From positions 94,587 through 158,586 of the forward strand of contig JBBQWZ010000006.1 of assembly GCA_038210135.1 (NCBI GenBank): 64,000 nt of DNA. The letters are read 5' to 3'. This DNA is from JBBQWZ01 sp038210135. Its GTDB lineage: Bacteria; Acidobacteriota; Terriglobia; Bryobacterales; Bryobacteraceae. How positions within the stretch are numbered: the first letter of the stretch is position 1; every line of letters starts with the position of its first letter. Of this stretch, positions 17,959 through 25,515 are shown piece by piece. The notes beneath the pieces were generated by a model that did no database searches, had not been told where the DNA came from, and saw only the letters and a program-made list of their open reading frames with translations. Both the position numbers and the translations under genes were made by a program.

Positions 17959-18930
17959 ATGGCGAGTGAAATGAAGGGTCTTACCGACATCCCGGGAATC
18001 CTGGTGGGCCATGCGTCGGACTATGACGGGCTGACCGGCTCGACCGTAATTTTGTGCGAGGCCGGGGCGGTGGCCGGTTGCGACGTGCGGGGGTCGGCCA
18101 GCGGCACGGAAGAGTTCGAGCTGATGAATCCGTTGCACGTGACGGACCGGATTCATGCGGTGGTGTTTTCGGGCGGCAGCGCGTTTGGCTTGGAAGCAGC
18201 GTCCGGCGTCCGCCGGTTTCTGGCGCAAAAGGGCGTCGGCTTTCCGACTGGGGCGGGTCCGGTTCCGTTGGTGCCGAGCGCGATTCTGTACGATCTTTCG
18301 ATAGGCAAATCGACGGCGCGTCCGACGCGGGAAATGGGCGAAGCCGCCGCTGCCGCCGCCACGAATAAGCCCGTGGTCGAGGGCGCGATCGGGGCCGGGA
18401 CGGGCGCCACAGTCGGCAAACTGCTGGGTATGAAGAATGCCATGAAGAGCGGAATCGGATCCGGTTTCGTGTCTCTCGAAGGGGCGTTTTCGAACGTCGT
18501 GGTCGCGGCTTTGGCGGCGGTGAACGCGGTGGGCGACGTCGTGGATCCGAAGACGGGAAACATTCTGGCGGGTACCCGGGTGTCGGCGGACTCGAAGGAA
18601 TTCGCGGATAGCGCTCTGTTGATGAAGGGCGGCGCCGCGAGCGCGTTGCGTCGCGAGAATACGACGCTGGTCGCGGTCGTGACGAATGCGGCGTTGACGA
18701 AAGTGCAGGCGCAGAAGCTGGCTCAATTGGCTAATCTCGGCGTCGCGCGCGCGATCTGCCCGGTGAACACCATGTCCGATGGCGACGTGGTGATCGCGAT
18801 GTCGATCGGCAAGCTGAGCGCACCCATCGATGCGATCGGCGTGGCCGCCGCGGAAGCGGTTGCTCAGGCGATTGTGCGGGCCGTCGAACAAGCTGTCTCA
18901 CTCGGCGGCGTTCCCGGACTCAAGCGATAA
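17959..18930 (+). CDS. P1-family N-terminal-nucleophile peptidase (DmpA/L-aminopeptidase type)
   Basis: A 323-residue protein of the DmpA/peptidase S58 family. It begins GLTDIPGILVGHASD, a family hallmark, followed by GCDVRGSASGTEEFELMNP and SGGSAFGLEAASGVRRFL. The autocleavage region is GGAASALRRENTTLVAVVTNAAL, where the precursor splits before a Thr or Ser that becomes the nucleophile; here the Thr-Thr of NTTLV is in place. Members act as aminopeptidases on peptides or amides. Start 17959 or 17971 are both ATG and in frame. Confidence 0.88.
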   Translation: MASEMKGLTDIPGILVGHASDYDGLTGSTVILCEAGAVAGCDVRGSASGTEEFELMNPLHVTDRIHAVVFSGGSAFGLEAASGVRRFLAQKGVGFPTGAGPVPLVPSAILYDLSIGKSTARPTREMGEAAAAAATNKPVVEGAIGAGTGATVGKLLGMKNAMKSGIGSGFVSLEGAFSNVVVAALAAVNAVGDVVDPKTGNILAGTRVSADSKEFADSALLMKGGAASALRRENTTLVAVVTNAALTKVQAQKLAQLANLGVARAICPVNTMSDGDVVIAMSIGKLSAPIDAIGVAAAEAVAQAIVRAVEQAVSLGGVPGLKR

Positions 18931-18961
18931 ACGGCGTGCCGGATGCCGGATCGCCGCATGC

Positions 18962-18967
18962 GATAAT
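18962..18967 (+). promoter_or_regulatory. Extended -10 box of the maoC-like gene
   Basis: The sequence TGCGATAAT combines a TGn extension with a GATAAT hexamer. It ends nine bases before the ATG at 18977, so the transcript would have at most a few leader bases. It may drive the run of overlapping genes from 18977 to 22006. Confidence 0.45.
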
Positions 18968-18976
18968 TCCGAGGCA

Positions 18977-19453
18977 ATGCCCATCCGCGAAGTTGCCAAT
19001 ATCGAAGAATTGAAAGCGCTCGAAGGCCAGGAGGTCGCTGTCGGCGACTGGTTCGAGATCACGCAGGAGCGTGTGAACCAGTTTGCGGATGCGACCGAGG
19101 ACCATCAGTGGATCCACGTGGATGTCGAGCGATGCAAGACGGAATCGCCATTCAAAATCACGATCGCGCACGGATTTCTGACGCTTTCCCTGCTGCCGGC
19201 GCTCACCGCGCGCACGGTGAAGATCAACCAGAAATTCGGCATGGCGATCAACTACGGGCTAAACAAGGTCCGGTTCATGAATCCCGTGCGCGTGGGATCG
19301 CGAATCCGCCCGCGGATGACGATTCTCGAGGTCGCGCCGATTGCGGGTGGCTGGCAGAATCGCTGGCAGGTCACGATCGAAATCGAGGGTCAGGATAAGC
19401 CCGCCTGCATCGCGGAGACGATTGGCCGGGTCTACGAGAAGGCGCCGCAATGA
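18977..19453 (+). CDS. MaoC-family (R)-hydratase/dehydratase
   Basis: A 158-residue single hot-dog-fold enzyme. The hydratase-2 motif is present: FADATEDHQWIHVD with catalytic Asp and His, then IAHGFLTLSLLPAL. It would hydrate an enoyl-CoA or dehydrate a 3-hydroxyacyl-CoA. ATG 18977 is chosen because earlier in-frame codons run through the previous gene. Its last bases overlap the next start (ATGA), which begins a run of translationally coupled genes. Confidence 0.88.
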   Translation: MPIREVANIEELKALEGQEVAVGDWFEITQERVNQFADATEDHQWIHVDVERCKTESPFKITIAHGFLTLSLLPALTARTVKINQKFGMAINYGLNKVRFMNPVRVGSRIRPRMTILEVAPIAGGWQNRWQVTIEIEGQDKPACIAETIGRVYEKAPQ

Positions 19454-19812
19454 GCGCCCTTAAGCCATCCGCGGAACGCCTCGCACAGTTCAAAGAGAAT
19501 CCTTCGACGGGTCCGGTGGTGATGTTGAACCTGCTGAAGTTCCGCCGTGGTGGCGGATCCAAGGAATACAGCAAGTACGCGGCGGAATTTGAGAAGTTAT
19601 TGAATCGGGCGGGCGGACGATTCCTGTATTTGGGCCGCGCGGCGGAGTTGCTGGTTGGCGAGGAAGAGTGGGATGCCGTCGCGCTCGCTGAGTACCCTTC
19701 GCGAAAAGTGTTCCTCGAAGTCACGCAGAGCGACGAGGCCAAAGCCATTGCGGTGTTCCGCGAGGCGGGTCTCGAAAAGACTGTTCTGTACGCGACCGAT
19801 CCAAGATCGTGA
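19450..19812 (+). CDS. DUF1330-type ferredoxin-like-fold protein
   Basis: A 120-residue protein with VVMLNLLKFR near the N-terminus, KEYSKYAAEFEKLLNRAGGRFLYLG and DAVALAEYPSRKVFLEV, matching the dimeric alpha-beta barrel DUF1330 pattern. Relatives are often encoded beside catabolic genes. It overlaps both neighbours by four bases (ATGA upstream, GTGA downstream). No catalytic activity can be assigned. Confidence 0.75.
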   Translation: MSALKPSAERLAQFKENPSTGPVVMLNLLKFRRGGGSKEYSKYAAEFEKLLNRAGGRFLYLGRAAELLVGEEEWDAVALAEYPSRKVFLEVTQSDEAKAIAVFREAGLEKTVLYATDPRS

Positions 19813-20747
19813 AGGACTCGAATCCCATGGCGCAGAAACCGGATTGGCTAAAGCCGCTGTTTCCCTGGAAGCAACATTCCGTCGTCGTGAACGGGCGGCG
19901 AATGTCGTATATCGACGAGGGTCCGCGCGAGGGGCGTCCGGTGATCTTGTGCTCCGGCAACCCGACATGGGGATTTCTGTATCGCGATTTCATCGGTCCG
20001 CTGACTGCGGCAGGTTACCGGGCGATTGCGCCGGACTGGATCGGCACCGGTTACTCGGATCATCCGCGCGTCGATTCGTCGCTGACGCTGGCGCACCACA
20101 TCGCGGACTTCGTCGGCTTTCTGGATCAGCTCGATTTGCGGGCGTTCGTCGTCGTAGGTCAGGATTGGGGCGGTCCGCAGGGTGTAGGCGGAGCGTTGCA
20201 GCGGGTCGAGCGGTTGAGCGCTTTGGTTCTGATGAACACTTGGCTGTTCACCGGATTGATCGGCAAATTTCACGCGTCGCCGAAGCCGTGGATGACCTGG
20301 CACGCACCATTGATCGGGCAGTTTTTCATGGACCGGCATAAGGTGCTCTCGCAGAACGGTCCGGCCGCGACCACCGCGCGCGGGATGTCGAGCGAAGAGG
20401 CGCGAGCCTATCATCACGTCTTCGACGAACCCGGATCCGACCACGTCGTTTTGACTTGGCCGCGGACGATTCCGATGCAGGAGGGCGATCGCGGATGGGC
20501 GGATATGCAGGCAATCGAACGGCGTCTGCCTGAGTTGGCAGTGACGCCGACGCTGTTGCTGTGGGCTCCCGGCGATGAGGTGTTCCCGATCGAATTCGGA
20601 AATCGGCTGAAGGAACTGCTTCCGCATGCGGAGGGTCCGATCGAGTTCGATCGCGCGCGTCATTTTTTGCAGGATGACCGCGGACCGGATCTGGCAGCCG
20701 CGATCATATCGTTTCTCGGACGAACGTTCGCCGGAGGAAAGCCGTGA
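19809..20747 (+). CDS. Haloalkane-dehalogenase-like alpha/beta hydrolase 1
   Basis: A 312-residue alpha/beta hydrolase. The nucleophile elbow is VVGQDWGG, so the nucleophile is Asp119 followed by Trp120, the arrangement of haloalkane dehalogenases and not of serine esterases. The oxyanion/halide region is SGNPTWGFLYRDF, with Asn where some dehalogenases have Glu. The catalytic histidine is in DRARHFLQDD. It starts with GTG overlapping the upstream stop and overlaps the next gene, a second dehalogenase-type protein. Dehalogenation is likely but not certain, since some relatives act on other substrates. Confidence 0.8.
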   Translation: MKDSNPMAQKPDWLKPLFPWKQHSVVVNGRRMSYIDEGPREGRPVILCSGNPTWGFLYRDFIGPLTAAGYRAIAPDWIGTGYSDHPRVDSSLTLAHHIADFVGFLDQLDLRAFVVVGQDWGGPQGVGGALQRVERLSALVLMNTWLFTGLIGKFHASPKPWMTWHAPLIGQFFMDRHKVLSQNGPAATTARGMSSEEARAYHHVFDEPGSDHVVLTWPRTIPMQEGDRGWADMQAIERRLPELAVTPTLLLWAPGDEVFPIEFGNRLKELLPHAEGPIEFDRARHFLQDDRGPDLAAAIISFLGRTFAGGKP

Positions 20748-22006
20748 AGTGGATTACGCCTCCGGCGGAAGAATTGGCGTTGCTGCGGCCGGATCCGTTG
20801 CTGGTCGAGCAGGAATTCGATGTGCGTCCGGAATTCGCGGAGAAGATCGCCGCCGCGACGGTGGAGCAAGGTCGCGTGTATTGGCGGTCGAATCACGATC
20901 ACCTGTATGCGCTCGAGTTAGGCGACCTGGGCCGCGGGCGTCCGTCGACGGCGACCGTGTACGGCTACTGGGATCGATTCGAGCCGCGTCCGCCGGAGCA
21001 TGAGATCGATGCGGATTTACTCGATTTCTGCTTGTGGCTTTCGGCTACAGGCGGGTTGAATCCAGCCGACATCGTGAAGGTAGCGCAGTTCGCGGGAATT
21101 CGGGCGACGTGGCCCGAAGGCTCGGTATTGCGAACGCCGGAAGAACGATTCGCGAACCTGCCGGGATTCGACTTCGAGCCGAAGTATGTGGAAGTCGAAG
21201 GGCTGCGAATGGCATACGTGGAAGCGGGTGAAGGCGATCCGATCCTGATGCTGCACGGCGAACCCACCTGGGGTTTCTTATACCGCCGCATGATTGCGCC
21301 GCTCGCGAAAGTGGGACGCGTGATCGTACCGGACCTGATTGGCTTCGGCCGCAGCGACAAGCCGGTTGCTGCGAACGCCTATAGTTACAAGTCGCATTGC
21401 CGGTGGATGCGCGCGTTCATCGCGGCGCTCGGGCTTCAGCAGACAACGTTGATTTGTCAGGATTGGGGCGGCTGCATAGGGCTTCGCGTCCTGGCGCAGA
21501 TGCCGGAGCGGTTTGCGCGCCTGGTCGCGATGAACACCGGGATTTCAGATGGACGCGGGTCCACGGCGGCGTTCGGGAAATGGCGGCGTTTTTCGCAGCG
21601 CGCGGACTCGCTGGATATTCCGGCGTTGATGCGGAATTCACTAACGAAGCGGACGATTTCCGATGCGGAAGCCGCAGGCTATCAGGCTCCGTTTCCGTCG
21701 AAGGAATATCAGATGGGGGCGCTGGTGTTTCCGCGGCTGGTGCCGATCCGGCCGGATCATCCGGGCGCTTACGACAACCAGATAGCCATTCAGACGCTGG
21801 CGACGCTACCGCTTCCGGTGTTCCTGCCGTGGGGCGATCAGGACGCGATTACGGCTCCGGCGGAGAAAGTGCTTCGGAAGATTTTCAAGAACGCCGCTCC
21901 GGCGTGCGCTATTGAAGGGGCAGGGCATTTTGTGCAGGAAGACGCGGGCGAGGAACTGGCAGCGGCCATCGTGAATTGGCTGCGGACGCCACAGGCGAAT
22001 ATTTGA
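20744..22006 (+). CDS. Haloalkane dehalogenase with N-terminal extra domain
   Basis: A 420-residue protein. Residues of about 145-420 form a haloalkane dehalogenase of the DhlA-like group: HGEPTWGFLYRRMI supplies the oxyanion/halide site, CQDWGG gives nucleophile Asp240 with halide-binding Trp241, WGDQDAIT holds the acid candidate, and His395 lies in GAGHFVQED. Residues of about 1-130 are a separate domain without recognised motif (rich in W, Y and acidic residues). Typical dehalogenases are about 300 residues, so this is a fusion. GTG start overlapping the preceding gene implies coupled translation. Confidence 0.85.
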   Translation: MKWITPPAEELALLRPDPLLVEQEFDVRPEFAEKIAAATVEQGRVYWRSNHDHLYALELGDLGRGRPSTATVYGYWDRFEPRPPEHEIDADLLDFCLWLSATGGLNPADIVKVAQFAGIRATWPEGSVLRTPEERFANLPGFDFEPKYVEVEGLRMAYVEAGEGDPILMLHGEPTWGFLYRRMIAPLAKVGRVIVPDLIGFGRSDKPVAANAYSYKSHCRWMRAFIAALGLQQTTLICQDWGGCIGLRVLAQMPERFARLVAMNTGISDGRGSTAAFGKWRRFSQRADSLDIPALMRNSLTKRTISDAEAAGYQAPFPSKEYQMGALVFPRLVPIRPDHPGAYDNQIAIQTLATLPLPVFLPWGDQDAITAPAEKVLRKIFKNAAPACAIEGAGHFVQEDAGEELAAAIVNWLRTPQANI

Positions 22007-22026
22007 AATCGGGAGCAGAATTACTT

Positions 22027-22794
22027 ATGAAAACCAGTTTGTTTGACCTGACCGGCAAGGTTGCGATCGTCACCGGGTCCTCGCGTGGAATCGGACGCGC
22101 GATTGCGGAAGCACTCGCGTTCCATGGAGCGAAGGTGGTGGTTTCCAGCCGCAAGGCGGAGGCGTGCCAGCCTGTAGTAGATACGATCAAAGCGGATGGC
22201 GGCGAGGCGACGGCCATCCCGTGCCACATCGGCAAGCGCGCGGACTGCGAGAATCTGGTGGCCGCGACGCGCAAAGTGTACGGCAAGATCGACGTGCTGG
22301 TGTGTAATGCCGCGGTGAATCCGTATTTCGGTCCGACGTCGGGGCTTTCCGATGACGCGTTCGCGAAGGTGATGGACACCAATGTCCGTAGCAACATCTG
22401 GCTGTGCAACCTGGTGGCTCCCGAAATGGCCGAGCGCAAAGACGGTTCGCTGATTATCGTTTCGAGCATCGGCGGGCTGAAAGGTACCGATATGCTAGGG
22501 ATTTACGCGATTTCAAAGGCGGCAGACATGCAACTCGCGCGGAACCTCGCCGTCGAGTGGGGCAAGCACAACGTCCGCGCGAATTGTGTGGCGCCGGGCT
22601 TGGTGCGCACGGAATTTGCCAAGGCGCTTTGGGAGAATCCCGAATTGCTGGCGAAGACCGAGCGTGCGACGCCCTTGCGGCGGATCGGCGAAATCGAGGA
22701 TCTGGCAGGCGCCGCGGTGTATCTCGCTTCGCGCGCTGGTGCGTGGACCACGGGCCAAACCATCGTGGTCGATGGCGGCGTCACGATCGCGTAA
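22027..22794 (+). CDS. SDR-family oxidoreductase
   Basis: A 255-residue classical short-chain dehydrogenase. The Rossmann motif is TGSSRGIGRA, the NAA motif is VCNAAVN, and the catalytic Ser and YxxxK are in IVSSIGG and IYAISKAAD. The C-terminal TTGQTIVVDGG is typical. The start at 22027 follows a GGGAG ribosome site. It follows the dehalogenase gene by 20 bases and is likely to oxidise or reduce an intermediate of the same pathway. Confidence 0.92.
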   Translation: MKTSLFDLTGKVAIVTGSSRGIGRAIAEALAFHGAKVVVSSRKAEACQPVVDTIKADGGEATAIPCHIGKRADCENLVAATRKVYGKIDVLVCNAAVNPYFGPTSGLSDDAFAKVMDTNVRSNIWLCNLVAPEMAERKDGSLIIVSSIGGLKGTDMLGIYAISKAADMQLARNLAVEWGKHNVRANCVAPGLVRTEFAKALWENPELLAKTERATPLRRIGEIEDLAGAAVYLASRAGAWTTGQTIVVDGGVTIA

Positions 22795-22806
22795 GGAGGC
22801 ACAGCT

Positions 22807-23421
22807 ATGCAGGTGGATCCTGAATACTTGCGGCGGCACTACGCTTCGCTCTCGGATGAGGAGTTGTTCGCGATCGATCGCAAAGATCTGGTCGAGGTCG
22901 CGCACAAGGTTTACGACGAGGAAGTTTCCCGTCGTGAGCCTGCGCCGGCTTCAGAATCCGTCGAAGAATTCGAGCCCGATGGCGAAGAACCAGAATGGAT
23001 CGAAGGCGCGGCATCAGCATACGCGGTGGTGGCGCGGCCCGGCAGCGCCGAGGCTCCGAAGGCGGCGCAAGTCGGCCACATTTTGCGCAAGGCGGGCATC
23101 CCGGTCCACCTGTCGTTGCAAGAGGCCGAGCCGGAATCCGAGGGCGCTGCGCCCACGTACGAATACCACGTGCTGGTGCCCGGCGAACTTTCGCTGCACG
23201 CGGCGAGCGTACTGGACAAGGAGATTTACAACAACGCTGTCGAGCAGACGTGGCGCGAGTACTTCCGCGGTCTGAGCGATGAACAACTCCGTACGGCGGA
23301 TACGGAGATGCTGTTCGCGGGTTTTCGCGACCGGCTGAAGCGGGTTACGAAGGCGTATAAGAAAGAAATGGCCCGGCGTGGCCTCGAAGTAGAATCCACG
23401 GCATCGGAAGAGCGCTCGTAA
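22807..23421 (+). CDS. Hypothetical protein with duplicated LSDEEL motif
   Basis: A 204-residue acidic protein. The N-terminus has SLSDEELFAIDRKDLVEVA and the C-terminus has GLSDEQLRTADTEMLFAGF, the same helical motif duplicated at both ends. Between them lies an alpha-beta segment (YAVVARPGSAEAPKAAQVG ... YEYHVLVPGEL) resembling the DUF2007-type putative signal-transducing domain. A strong AAGGAGG ribosome site precedes the ATG. The role is unknown. It sits between the SDR and alcohol dehydrogenase genes, twelve and 14 bases away. Confidence 0.6.
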   Translation: MQVDPEYLRRHYASLSDEELFAIDRKDLVEVAHKVYDEEVSRREPAPASESVEEFEPDGEEPEWIEGAASAYAVVARPGSAEAPKAAQVGHILRKAGIPVHLSLQEAEPESEGAAPTYEYHVLVPGELSLHAASVLDKEIYNNAVEQTWREYFRGLSDEQLRTADTEMLFAGFRDRLKRVTKAYKKEMARRGLEVESTASEERS

Positions 23422-23435
23422 ATCTGCAATCCTAT

Positions 23436-24455
23436 ATGCTCATGCGCGCCGCCATTCTCAAACAATTCGCTGAACCGCTTTCGATGGAAGATGTTCCCGT
23501 TCCCGAGCCGGGTCCGGGCGAGGTATTGATCAAGGTCCATGCCTGCGGAGTGTGCCACTCGGACCTGCATCTTGCGGCGGGCGAGTGGGAATCGATGAAG
23601 CCAATCACAAAGCTTCCCTTGATTCCCGGGCACGAAATCACGGGAACGATCGAGCGGGTCGGTGAGGGTGTGACTGCGCACAAGCCCGGCGATCGCGTCG
23701 GCGTGCCGTGGCTGTACTTCACTTGCGGCACTTGCGAATTTTGCCTTGAAGGCCGCGAGACGCTGTGTGTGAAGCAGCAGGTCACCGGCTGCATGGTGGA
23801 TGGCGGGTACGCGGAATTCGTAAGAGCGAAGGCCTCGCACACGGCGAAGCTGCCGGATGGGTTGAGCTTCGCGGAAGCGGCTCCGCTGCTGTGCGCGGGC
23901 TTGACGGTGTATCGCTCGGCGAATCAGGCGGGGCTGAAGAAGGGTCAGCGGCTCGCGGTGTTCGGGATTGGCGGGTTGGGTCACTTGGCGGTGCAGGTCG
24001 GAAAAGCGATCGGCGCGGAGGTCCACGCCGTGGATGTATCCGAGGAGAAGTTGGCGCTCGCGAAATCCTGCGGCGCCGACGGAGTAGTGAACGCGGCGAA
24101 CGCTCCGCATAAATACATGAGGTCGGTAGGCGGAGCGCATGTGGTGATGGTGTGTTCGGGCAGCCGGGTGGCCTACGAATCGGCCATGCGCTGCATCCGG
24201 CGCGGCGGCACGCTCGCCGTGGTAGGCGTTCCGCCGGAATCGGTTCCGCTCGCAATGTCGGCGATGGTCGGCGGCGAATACCGCATCATAGGGTCGTCGG
24301 TCGGGAGCCGCGAAGAGCTCAAGGAAGTCTTGCAGCTGGCGGCCGACGGAAAACTCAAGACGCACATTGAAACGCGCCCGCTCGAGCAAGCAGCGCAAGT
24401 GCTCGAAGAGATGCAAGCCGGCAAGCTGCTCGCGCGCGTGGTGCTGCAGCCATAG
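23436..24455 (+). CDS. Zinc-dependent alcohol dehydrogenase
   Basis: A 339-residue medium-chain dehydrogenase. Catalytic zinc ligands are in CGVCHSDLH and GHEITGTIE, and the structural zinc site is CGTCEFCLEGRETLC with all four cysteines. The NAD(P)-binding glycine motif is GIGGLGHLAVQ. It is closest to the AdhP/class of short-chain alcohol oxidisers. As the last gene of the run it could oxidise alcohols released by the two dehalogenase-type enzymes upstream; this is inference from order. Confidence 0.92.
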   Translation: MLMRAAILKQFAEPLSMEDVPVPEPGPGEVLIKVHACGVCHSDLHLAAGEWESMKPITKLPLIPGHEITGTIERVGEGVTAHKPGDRVGVPWLYFTCGTCEFCLEGRETLCVKQQVTGCMVDGGYAEFVRAKASHTAKLPDGLSFAEAAPLLCAGLTVYRSANQAGLKKGQRLAVFGIGGLGHLAVQVGKAIGAEVHAVDVSEEKLALAKSCGADGVVNAANAPHKYMRSVGGAHVVMVCSGSRVAYESAMRCIRRGGTLAVVGVPPESVPLAMSAMVGGEYRIIGSSVGSREELKEVLQLAADGKLKTHIETRPLEQAAQVLEEMQAGKLLARVVLQP

Positions 24456-24513
24456 AAACCTTAAAAGGCGCGCCGTAAAGCTCGCGCTTTCTAACTCACT
24501 CGCACCGCGCGCA

Positions 24514-24544
24514 TTGGACCCGGAGCGTATGCGACGGGACTTCC
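24514..24544 (+). repeat. Intergenic repeat family A, subtype 1
   Basis: Reads TTGGACCCGGAGCGTATG then CGACGGGAC, close to the copies at 29051 and 38850. Confidence 0.6.
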
Positions 24545-24642
24545 GGTTCCAATAACGCCGCAGTGAGGGCGGGATTCCGCTCGATCTCACACACACTCGT
24601 AAAATTCGCGCTCATTCTGCGGCAACCCTCGTTCAATCCTGG

Positions 24643-24672
24643 GCCTGAACCCCGACGCAAGGGAGCGGACCC
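24643..24672 (+). repeat. Intergenic repeat family A, hybrid form
   Basis: Begins CCTGAACCCC like subtype 1 and ends AAGGGAGCGGACC like subtype 2. Confidence 0.6.
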
Positions 24673-24716
24673 ATAGTCCCCTGCACCCCTTAATAAAACC
24701 TCGCAAAGCGTCGAGA

Positions 24717-24761
24717 AGGCGCGCACGAAGCGGCACGAAGTACCGCGCGGTAAGTGCTCCC
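24717..24761 (+). repeat. Intergenic repeat family B
   Basis: Contains GCGCACGAAGCGGCACGAAG followed by a GCGCGGTAAGTGC tail. The copy at 27061-27106 matches at both parts. Confidence 0.6.
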
Positions 24762-24777
24762 ACTCGACAGGCGCACC

Positions 24778-25515
24778 CTAATCCACCCCGCCCGTTGAAG
24801 GCTCCCATAACCGGAAGCCGCCCAGGATCGCATTCTCATTCGCGCCCAATTTCGTTCCCGCCGGAAGCTCCTTCAGATACTTCGCATTCCCACCGCCCAA
24901 CACCACGTAATCCGGCTGCAGCGCCGCGCGCAATTGCGCGATTGCAGCGATCACGTTACGACGCCACTTCTTTTTGCCTAGCCGCTCCAACCCGCGCAAG
25001 CCTACTAAATCTTCGTACGTGCGGCCGCTCTTGTACGGCAGATGCGCCAACTCCATTGGCTCCAGCATGCCGTCCACAATCAGCGCCGATCCCAGCCCTG
25101 TGCCTAATCCCAGGAACAGCATCTTGCCGCCCTCGTAACTTCCCAGAGCCTGCATGGCCGCGTCGTTGACGATCTTCACCGGACACCCGAACGCCTCTTT
25201 GTAATCGAATCCCACCCAGCCGCGGCCCAGATTGTGCGGCTCGGCGACCGGACTCCCATGCAGCACCGGACCCGGATAGCCTATCGACACCGCCGAATAT
25301 TTCCAGTCCGCGGTTGCCGCCTTCACCGCTGCCGCCATTTTGCGGACCGTCATCGTCGGACCGGAATCAATCTTCACTTCAGCCTTGTGGTCGCGGTCGG
25401 CGAATTTCACATGCGTGCCGCCGACGTCGATCACTAGAACATTCTTCGGCACCTCGACCACTTTGACGACCTTCGGATTTGCGGCCTTCTTCGCGGAACT
25501 CACTCGTTTCTCCAT
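24778..25515 (-). CDS. ppgK: ROK-family kinase, probable polyphosphate glucokinase
   Basis: A 245-residue sugar kinase. The phosphate motif is VIDVGGTHVKFA and a second glycine-rich loop is LGLGTGLGSALIVDG, as in polyphosphate/ATP glucokinases. SIGYPGPV and KIVNDAAMQALG are the sugar-binding and catalytic-Asp segments. It would phosphorylate glucose to glucose 6-phosphate using polyphosphate, ATP or both. Its start overlaps the end of zwf by 16 bases, so it feeds the same pathway, giving glucose 6-phosphate for the dehydrogenase. Polyphosphate use is by family resemblance only. Confidence 0.8.
   Translation of the reverse strand: MEKRVSSAKKAANPKVVKVVEVPKNVLVIDVGGTHVKFADRDHKAEVKIDSGPTMTVRKMAAAVKAATADWKYSAVSIGYPGPVLHGSPVAEPHNLGRGWVGFDYKEAFGCPVKIVNDAAMQALGSYEGGKMLFLGLGTGLGSALIVDGMLEPMELAHLPYKSGRTYEDLVGLRGLERLGKKKWRRNVIAAIAQLRAALQPDYVVLGGGNAKYLKELPAGTKLGANENAILGGFRLWEPSTGGVD

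Larger units (their letters stand above)
24456..24777. other. Gene-free interval with repeats of families A and B
   Basis: This 322-base space between the convergent alcohol dehydrogenase and ppgK genes carries no supported gene. It holds two family A repeats (24514-24544 and 24643-24672) and one family B element (24717-24761). It marks the left edge of the block in which the plus strand is C-rich. Confidence 0.6.
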
